Assembly (NCBI GenBank): GCA_028622995.1
Contig: JAJQJQ010000052.1
Location: 1,240,001 to 1,304,000 of the forward strand
DNA: 64,000 nucleotides
Direction of reading: 5' to 3'
Origin: Panagrolaimus kolymaensis
Lineage: Eukaryota; Nematoda; Chromadorea; Rhabditida; Panagrolaimidae
Positions within the stretch are counted from its first letter, which is position 1, and each line of letters starts with the position of its first letter. Shown here piece after piece: positions 56,881 through 64,000 of the stretch. The notes beneath the pieces are model-generated. The model did not search any database. It saw only the letters and a list, made by a program, of their open reading frames with translations, and had not been told where the DNA came from. The position numbers and the translations under genes were made by a program.

Positions 56881-58288
56881 TTATTCCAAAGTTTCACCAT
56901 TCAAAGTAAGCCTCCAACATCGACGTCTTTCATCTTCTTCTTTCTCATCACTTTCGGCAGTTATTGAATGATTGGAAGAATCAGTAACAACAGGAAATCG
57001 ACGAATTTCAGCACTACTTAAAATGATTGCAGCAAAACCTTCAGGTTTACATGTCGTTGATGCAAAGCCCCATCCATGATGATTCATACATCGACAAATT
57101 ATATACGACCAATTGTACCTAAAAACTATCCATTAAGCTTACGAGAAATGATAAACTAACTTACGTAGGATACCAAGTTGCATCAGGTGTACCAAAATAA
57201 GCTTTATTAGATCGTACTGTAATAGCATTGAAGAAATAACCACTTGGATTAACAAACAATTGACAAACACCATTATTTGAGATAAACACAAAATCATCTG
57301 GAGATGCTACAATTCCATTACATCGAGTACAGGTAATATGTTTGAAGCGTTTGATCATATCCAAGCAAGCATAAATTCGATGTTCAATATTGTCGTTCAA
57401 AAGTGAAATCTTTTCAGCCAAAGTCATAGGAATATTGTTGAGCAGGAAGTAGCTGACGCTAGCTGGATCCTAAAAATGGTGTTTGTAATGAAAATAAGCA
57501 TTGAAAATGAGAGTTGCATACATCGTTCAGTCTCATCTCCGCATAATCTTCATCCATTTGTAACTTTTTGTAATATTCTAAGATCCTTGATTTAATGTTA
57601 TCCTAAAAAAGCAATCTTTTTAACAAAAACATGGAAACCAAAAACAAGAAATTCTTACCCAAGACCACTGAGAATAATGCCTCAATGTATTCTTTGAAAC
57701 TTGCATCGTTAGTTGCTGTCGATGAACCCATTGAGGATCAGATGCAAGGTAAGTAAAATTATGGATTTCTTCAATGATTGCTTTTGCAGCTGCTTTCTTT
57801 AACACAATGAACTTTTCAAAAATATTGTAAGTATGCAGCCATAGTTCTTGAAAGAAATACACCATTTGAACTGCTTTGATTTTTGCAAATAGGTTTCCAT
57901 CTTCGACCTTGTAATGAGTAAGTTGCATTAAAACTCCATAACGATTTGGATCATCATCGGATTGTCGTGGAAGGTGGAAGATTAACCGATCAGTTGTACT
58001 TCGAACTTCTTCTAGAATTTCCATAATATTTGTTTCATCAGTAATCAATGGAAGAGTTTCGCCAGGAAATAAACAAAAGTTTGAAGCTATTAATGGATAC
58101 TTGAGAATTGAATCAGATGGAAATAATTGGAATAGTGACGACGATGTTGCATCTAATTCATGTTCATTTGTAAGACCCAGATATAAATGGGCGCCAGGAA
58201 GATCTCGATCATACTAAAATATTATGAAATTATTAATCGATATGGAAAAAGTGTGACATACATTTGGTAAATTTTCTGGTTCAGTCAT
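56881..58288 (-). CDS. crbn: Cereblon-type substrate receptor (LON-like plus CULT domain)
   Basis: Five exons in phase: 58288-58262, 58213-57659, 57602-57522, 57469-57165, 57118-56881 (401 residues). The N-terminal LON-like domain contains YPLIASNFCLFPGETLPLI and the helical DDB1-binding-type segment with RQQLTMQVSKNT. The CULT domain has CTRCNGIVASPDD, NPSGYFFNAITVRSN, TWYPTYNW and HHGWGF, so the three Trp of the thalidomide/ligand pocket are all present. Human cereblon joins CUL4-DDB1 ubiquitin ligase and recruits neo-substrates. The second zinc pair reads ICRC, one residue shorter than the usual C-x2-C. The first exon is only nine codons and follows an orphan acceptor, suggesting trans-splicing. 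The C-terminal acidic/basic tail after the CULT domain is about 45 residues. Confidence 0.9.
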
Positions 58289-59082
58289 TTGAAGAGATAA
58301 ATCTAAAAAAAGAAAATTGTTACATAGAAATGGTAATAGCGAAACACGTAAAACATAAATAGCATCGAAATAAGAAAACAGGGATCAGAAGAGAAATTTT
58401 TTTTATTTTGAACGTTCAAAGAGAAGACGTTAATAGCGTTTACAAGTAGCTTAATATGGTATCAAATTATGGCTAAAATATGGAAAATTTGAAGCTAATA
58501 AATAAAAATTCGTCGATCAGCTGCATTCATTTATTGAAACAAAAAGTTTGAAGAAGTAAACAAAAACACACTTAAAAAAATGTTTTGGCGCGAAAAGAAC
58601 ATAGCCATTTTTTTACAAAGTTTTATTTTTTTGCTTCGCAATCGGCATTTTTAGCTTTGATTGATGCGTTTCTTTATCTTCATAAAACTTTTACTAATTG
58701 CAACATCCTAATAATTTTTTTTAAACACCATTTTTACTGTTTTATCTTACGATGTTGCTATTTTTTTTAAATGCCATCATCTATATGTGAAGGAAGGAAG
58801 CAAAAATAATTTGATCATGGTTTAATTGCTAATGGTCGCTGCTTCTTGTTGTCTGTCAAATTCGATGCTTTTTTTTAAATCAGATTTTTAAACCATTGAA
58901 CAAACTCTGGAAAATTTAACTAATAAAAAACGATTTATTCGAAGCCGAAATAAACCTTTTATTTTGCTTTGTGTAAAATTTAATTTTTGAAGGAAGAAAA
59001 AGCTTTATTTTTGTTTTACAAATTTATAAAATTTTAAAAGCTACGAAAAACAAAATTATTATTATTATTAAAAAATTTTTAT
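58289..59082. other. Intergenic, promoter of cereblon
   Basis: About 800 AT-rich bases between the cereblon start and the end of the transthyretin-like gene, both on the minus strand. The plus frame 58585-58770 is low-complexity Phe-rich sequence. No further feature seen. Confidence 0.4.
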
Positions 59083-59716
59083 TTAATGAACGCATTCACG
59101 TTTTTCTTCAGCAAAAGTGCTTTCAAGATTAATTGTACCAAAATCAACCCATTGTTCATCTTTAGGTGCATCAGTAATAATGAATTTTTGTGGAATAACC
59201 AATTTAATTTTTCTTTGACATGGTGTTTCAGCATCTTGACAATCATGCCAAATGTAAAGAACTAAAAAGTAAAATTTTAGAGTTTTAAGTTTTTAGATGA
59301 AAAAAAAAGTTTACCGGGATCAATGTTGGTTAATTCTCGAGTAAAACCAGTGAGGGTGAAGCCACCAGATGAATCAACAAATTTTTCATCAAGGGTATCA
59401 TCTGGGTCGGGTCCTAAAAAAAGTTAAAGGAATAGCGGAAATTGTAAAGAAGGAAGCCAAAGTACTATTTTTTCTTTATTACAACAAATCCTGACAGCGA
59501 AGATATTTTCCACAAATTTTTTCGGTTAATTTACTTACCAGTATCAATATCAACAATACGAACTTTGGTTGAATTTGATGCAGCTGGTTGAAGGCCACAC
59601 ATAAGTTTACCTTTAACAGCTACACCTTGTTTTCTCATAGCCATCGCAGATGGCATAAAAGCCATTGAAACAATTATTACAAAAACTGCACATCCTAAAG
59701 TGGAAGAAGGATGCAT
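59083..59716 (-). CDS. Secreted transthyretin-like (TTR) family protein A
   Basis: Three exons in phase: 59716-59539, 59413-59315, 59261-59083 (151 residues, TAA). A signal peptide (GCAVFVIIVSMAFMPSAMA) precedes VAVKGKLMCGLQPA, the N-terminal hallmark of the nematode TTR-like family. FVDSSGGFTLTGF and the IWHDCQDAETPCQRKIKLVIP and FGTINL segments follow, covering the small beta-sandwich. Family members are secreted; C. elegans TTR-52 bridges apoptotic cells to phagocyte receptors, and parasitic nematodes secrete many. Function here is unknown. It is head-to-head with the second TTR-like gene. Confidence 0.92.
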
Positions 59717-60980
59717 GTTTGGAGGATCTTGTCTTGAACTCTTGAAAAGCAGAACAAAACTAAACTAAAAAAAAGTTTGGTTTTAATTTTAATCAAAAAA
59801 AAGAAGTGTTTATTGTTTTTCTTTTTTTTCACGGTTCAAAAAGCAAGCAAGCGATCAAAAGCAAAGGCAGTCGAGTTAGTTAGTTAAGCGTTTTTCGGGT
59901 TATCACCAACCAAAAAGAGACTCCACCCTTCTTTTTTTCTTCTCAACGTTCTTGAGTGACTGACAACAACAGCAAACGTTGTTGTTAAAAATTAAGGAAA
60001 AATAAAGGAAATACATAGAATTGGGGAAGGAAAAGCCGTTTATCAAAAAAACTGTCAAATAAAAAAAGATAGAAGTTGATAGACATTTTAAAATAAACTA
60101 AAAAAACTTGTAAACAACAATCTTGTTGTTTATTTCCATTGGTCTTTTTATTTTGATTGATAAAAATACACATACATACTTTAGATTCGATTTAATGCAG
60201 TGAGTGGAGTAAAATGGCGGCTATCATAAAAATTTATTTCTGTTTTTCGAAGGATGAAACAAAAAAAAAAATAGGGAGGAAAACGAAAAAATGATTTCAC
60301 GTTGAAAATCAAAAGCTTTTTTTTGCTCGAAGTCAAAAAAAATTATCCATCCTTTTTTTTCGATGAATAATTAATTTTGTTGTTGATTTTTGTTTTTAAT
60401 GGCAAAAACAAAATCAAAAAAGACTCAATTAAAACTTTTGGTATTTTTTTGATTGAAGCTAAAAATTATTCCAACCATTTTCTCCACATTTCTTTTTCTT
60501 CGATGAATCGCTTGTTGATATGTTTTTTGTTATTTTTTGTTTTTCGATTAAACACTAAAAAAAAGAGGCGGCGTTCAACGATGGATGAAAAAGTTTAGAA
60601 AAATTAAACTTTCACCTCCTATTTTTTTTCTCTTCTAAACAAAAGTGCAAATTTAGAAAAATTTTTCATACGTTTTTTGTTTGATAAACAAATGAAAAAT
60701 GCGTTTGAATTATAAAAACTTTTCCTTAAATTTTTGATCTTTCAAAAGTTTCTCTTTTCCACCAAATTTTTTCGATACAAGTTTTTACTGTAGTTTTTTT
60801 CTTTCTTTGATCCTTCGACTAAAAAATATTACTGTCTCTTTAAGAAAATTTCCATACTTGAACCTTGCTTTATTATCTGAATCCATAATCTATGATTATT
60901 TTTCTTTCGAACTCGAAAATGTTTTTTTTGTGAAACTTTTTTTAATAATGAATTTTTTTTTACAGAGTTTTTCAGCCATC
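59717..60980. promoter_or_regulatory. Shared divergent promoter region of two TTR-like genes
   Basis: 1.26 kb between the start codons of two divergently transcribed TTR-like genes. It is AT-rich with poly-T runs. A TTTTACAG-type acceptor just before 60966 probably marks the trans-splice site of the plus-strand gene. Confidence 0.55.
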
Positions 60981-62235
60981 ATGTTAAAACTCACCTTTTT
61001 AATTTCCTTAGCTTTCATAATCGTTGTTGATGGAACAGTTGATACGGGAATTTCAACTCGATCGGTTGAAGCTAAAGGCCGTTTCATGTGTGGCCATCAA
61101 CCAGCTGTGGATGTTAAAGTTTATTTGAAGCGTGAATTAAGTGAAGGTTAATTTTTTTTTGTTGATTTTTGTGATTTCAAAATAATAATTTTTGGGTAGT
61201 TATAGGAATTGAAGATATCATTGGTCATGCAGCCACAGGAGATGATGGAAAATTTAGTGTTAGTGGAAATACTGAAAGATTTGGTGGAGCTAAATCTACC
61301 ATCGATCCCGTGTTACTCATTTATCATAAATGTGAAAGAGATATTTCGGTAAGTTCGAACTTACTTTAATAAAGGTTTGATAGATGCAAAAAAAAAATTT
61401 ATCGAAGTTAAAAAAAAGGCATCTAACAATTCAATTTGAGCGAGCAACATTTATTTCAGAAAATTGAAAAATATTTTTCATAAGCTTTCAAACAAAGAAA
61501 AAAATTTATTTTTTGAAACTTTACTTTACTGAACAGAACTGAACTATTTTTTTTTATATTAGCAAAATTTCTTTGATATCCCTGTTTTTTTTTTGTTTTG
61601 TTGTTGCTAATAGCCTTTAATTCATGGAGGCTTCATTTCAAAAACAAAAAAGTTTAATTAAACCCAAATCAACGGATTAACAACAAAGGCAAAAAAAATT
61701 TCGAGCTTATTTTATCATTGCTTTTTTTTTGCTTTTTGATCCTCAAAAGTACTATTATTTTTTTCTTGTTTGCTATGAAAATTAAATCACCGACCGACCA
61801 ACAAATTAGATGAAAATTGATAAGGCTAATATCATAAAAAGGCCAAACTTCAATCAACCATATAAAAATAATAAAAAGTTTATGTTTGCCTCTCTCGTTT
61901 TCTTTTTTTTTTTGAAAATAAACAACAAATTTTTGAAGCTAAAAAATTATTTTTGTTTGTTTAAATTTTATATGAATCATTAAAAAAATGTGGGGAATGT
62001 AAAAATTAAAAATAAATCAAATCAGAAACATTTATTGTTTTAAAGCTGCTTTTTTTTATTTTCCATGAAATTCCATGGTTTTCAGAAATCCTATGCCACT
62101 TTCAATCTTCGATTCCCTCGAAGTTATGTCACCCATGGAGGAAAAGTACCTCGACGAGCATATGATATTGGAACATTAAATCTTCAAGTAAATTATCCTG
62201 GACAAATGGATGAAAAAACTGCTCCACAATATTAA
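60981..62235 (+). CDS. Secreted transthyretin-like (TTR) family protein B
   Basis: Three exons in phase: 60981-61146, 61206-61348, 62086-62235 (152 residues, TAA). A signal peptide (MLKLTFLISLAFIIVVDG) is followed by EAKGRFMCGHQPAVDVKVYL, GDDGKFSVSGNTERFGG, DPVLLIYHKCER and RAYDIGTLNLQV, the normal TTR-like succession. The second intron is 737 bp, much longer than most introns here. The in-frame ATG 11 codons upstream precedes an acceptor, so 60981 is chosen. It is divergent from TTR-like A and differs widely from it, so the pair is old. Confidence 0.92.
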
Positions 62236-62682
62236 TATAAAAAAAAAACTAAGAAATCAATTGTTTAAAAAATGCATTTTTTGAGATCAAAAAAGTTTTT
62301 ATAAATAATAATTATGTTTTTTAGTTTTACCTAATTTTCTTTCTTCTTTTCTTTTTTTTTTTTGCAAACTAATAATAATACTGTACAGAAAAAAAAAAAT
62401 TCAAACTCAAATCAATCAAAAAAAGAAGCAAAAACAAATTTAAAAAAAGTGAAGAAAATAACAGTAAAAAAAATAGAAAGAAGCGAAAAAAATTAGCAGA
62501 GGAGTAAAATTAATAAAAAACAAAAAGTAAAAATTAGTTAGTTACCCTTTTTTTGCACGAAAATGTTTTATAAAAAAAATGCTTGTGTTTTTTTTTTGTT
62601 AATTAAAATTTTAAATTTATAAAAAATGGAAGTTTGTTTTTTTTGTTTTTTGGTAAATGTGTGTTTTTTTTTACAAGATCAT
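62236..62682. other. Convergent intergenic, TTR-like B and PIR-1-like gene
   Basis: About 450 bases between two convergent stop codons (62235 plus, 62683 minus). It is poly-A/T-rich and should hold both poly(A) sites. No coding frame seen. Confidence 0.45.
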
Positions 62683-64000
62683 TCATTCTTGAGAAATTTG
62701 ATTTCCATTATTATTTATTGTCATCGCCGTCGTCGTCGGATGTGGCTGCGGCTGTGATGGTGGATGAAGTTTGGAAGGGGAAGAAGAAGAAGGAAAATTA
62801 TTTGTGGGAGGAATTTGTTGTTGAGAAGAATTTTGTAAAGAACTTTGAGCAAGAAAATTTTTTAATTCTTCTAGTTTTCCCAAACTTGTTTCTATTTGAT
62901 GTCCACGAGAATGTTCAAACACTAAAAAAAAGAATTTGGAATATAAGAAATCTTTTTTAAAGGAATGAATTTGGCAGAGCTGACTTAAATTTTCGATGAA
63001 CAAAAAATGGAAATTTTAGATTTTATTTATTAGTTTTTGAGTTACTTTTTTGTTGTTCAAAAACTGCGTTTAAAAAAAATTTCTAAAATCAATTTTGTTT
63101 TGCTCTTTTTATGCAAGTTTAATAATTTTGAGAAAAATCAAGCCAATAATAATTCTGTAAATTGGAAACATGGGAGGAAAAAAAAGAAATAATTAACATA
63201 CTTGTCACCGCTTCATCCAATGCAAAACCCATCCTTTCAACCATATATGCACAAATAAGAAATCCAGTTCGATTTAACCCATGAGCACAATGAACTCCTA
63301 TTAATTTATCTGAAAAAAAAAATTTAGCTTATAATCAAAAAAAATAATATTAGCCATCGGGGAAATTCTTCATAGATTTTTTCGAAGGTTGAATGAAGTA
63401 ACTCCAAAATATGGAAAACTCAAATAAATCAAAAAAAAATTCCAAAGGCGAGAAAAGAGGAAGATAACTAACTTTTTTCTCTTGAAAAATATTCTTCAAT
63501 TATATCATAAAATTGTAGCCTTATTTCCATTAAATGTTTTCCATCACATTTTAATTTTTTATATTCTATTTTATGGGCATTCCATTCAGATGGATTATAA
63601 TATTTAAAGGATGTTGTTAAATCGACAACTAAAAAATAGAAAACATTATAACTTTCAAAATTTTTTGAATTAAAAATTTACCCATTCCAAGATCAACATG
63701 TTTTGCTTTGATCTAAAAATAACAAAAAATATATATGAATCATATCAAAAATATTTTTTACGGTAATCATGTTATTTATAAAACGCAAAAAAGAAAATGA
63801 AGAAAGAATGCGAAAGCAATATTTCATTTTTTTTAGTTTAAAGTTTATACGTCAAAAATTAACGGCAACGACGGCGGCAAAAAAAAATCGAAATATCGTT
63901 AACCAAAAGAAAATCAATTTTTTTTTACACACATTCATAACTCACTTCTTCCATAAGCCTATTCATAGTTAATTTTTCTGTTATAGGCAAATGCTTTCCA
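62683..64000 (-). CDS. pir-1: PIR-1/DUSP11-type RNA 5'-triphosphatase, 5' end outside window
   Basis: Exons in phase: beyond 64000 to 63946, 63712-63682, 63628-63473, 63309-63202, 62921-62683 (about 196 residues seen, TGA stop). [13 protein letters not shown] is followed by the catalytic cysteine-phosphatase loop [10 protein letters not shown] (HCxxGxxRTG), [12 protein letters not shown] and FEHSRGH. The last motif fits the PIR-1/DUSP11 branch better than mRNA capping triphosphatase. PIR-1 removes gamma and beta phosphates from RNA 5' ends; in C. elegans it works with Dicer and RdRP complexes. A Gln/Ser/Pro/Thr-rich tail of about 55 residues extends past the phosphatase fold and looks disordered. 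The first visible residues (KHLPI) match the start of the domain. Confidence 0.8.

Noticed and set aside
62683..64000. mRNA capping enzyme triphosphatase
   Set aside because: No guanylyltransferase domain follows, and the FEHSRGH motif after the active site fits PIR-1/DUSP11; the call is still not fully certain.

Overview
This window looks like nuclear DNA of a nematode. It is very AT-rich. Its genes are split by mostly 45-60 bp introns ending in TTTTTAG or TTTTCAG, and many start codons sit a few bases after an orphan acceptor, as expected for spliced-leader trans-splicing. The gene set is also nematode-like: a cellular RNA-dependent RNA polymerase, transthyretin-like secreted proteins, a saposin-B protein, a prdx-2 type peroxiredoxin, a ZYG-9-like TOG protein and F-box-like proteins. 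A tylenchid-type (clade IV) worm is my best guess, but the sequence does not prove it. Every exon model was built by hand from GT/GC-AG signals plus reading-frame phase. Individual exon ends could be off by a base, and no transcript evidence was available.

Layout. 1-2541 (-): 5' part of a cellular RdRP. 3652-4537 (-): small protein with a Cys-rich tail. 6119-19165 (+): ARMC9 orthologue with a 6.5 kb intron that carries a 237 bp foldback element. 19480-21631 (-): unknown single-pass membrane protein. 22327-23665 and 26680-28517 (-): two ZC4H2 paralogues separated by gene-poor DNA. 33008-40390 (-): ASCC3 double-cassette helicase, with TMEM41B (40695-41690, -) just upstream, probably in one operon. 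42555-43803 (-): F-box-like gene with a MITE in its intron. 45206-46427 (+): peroxiredoxin. 49304-50015 (+): saposin-B gene interrupted by TGA. 50355-50569 (-): relic exon. 50793-51683 (-): tail-rich membrane protein. 52345-53723 (-): single-TOG plus coiled-coil protein. 54714-55534 (+): unknown protein. 55848-56522 (-): F-box-like protein with a probable frameshift. 56881-58288 (-): cereblon. 59083-59716 (-) and 60981-62235 (+): head-to-head transthyretin-like pair. 62683-64000 (-): PIR-1/DUSP11-type RNA phosphatase, cut by the window end.

Functional links. Two small-RNA pathway proteins lie at the two ends: the RdRP, whose products carry 5' triphosphates, and a PIR-1-like RNA 5'-triphosphatase, the class of enzyme that removes them. 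ASCC3 (RNA and ribosome quality control helicase) and TMEM41B (ER scramblase) appear co-transcribed. The rest are unrelated single genes. I found no rRNA, no convincing tRNA, no CRISPR array and no bacterial-type features. The items most worth following up are the single-TOG mini-protein, the cereblon with an altered zinc knuckle, the ZC4H2 duplication, the long foldback repeat in an ARMC9 intron, and two reading frames with an in-frame TGA at 49.4-50.6 kb.
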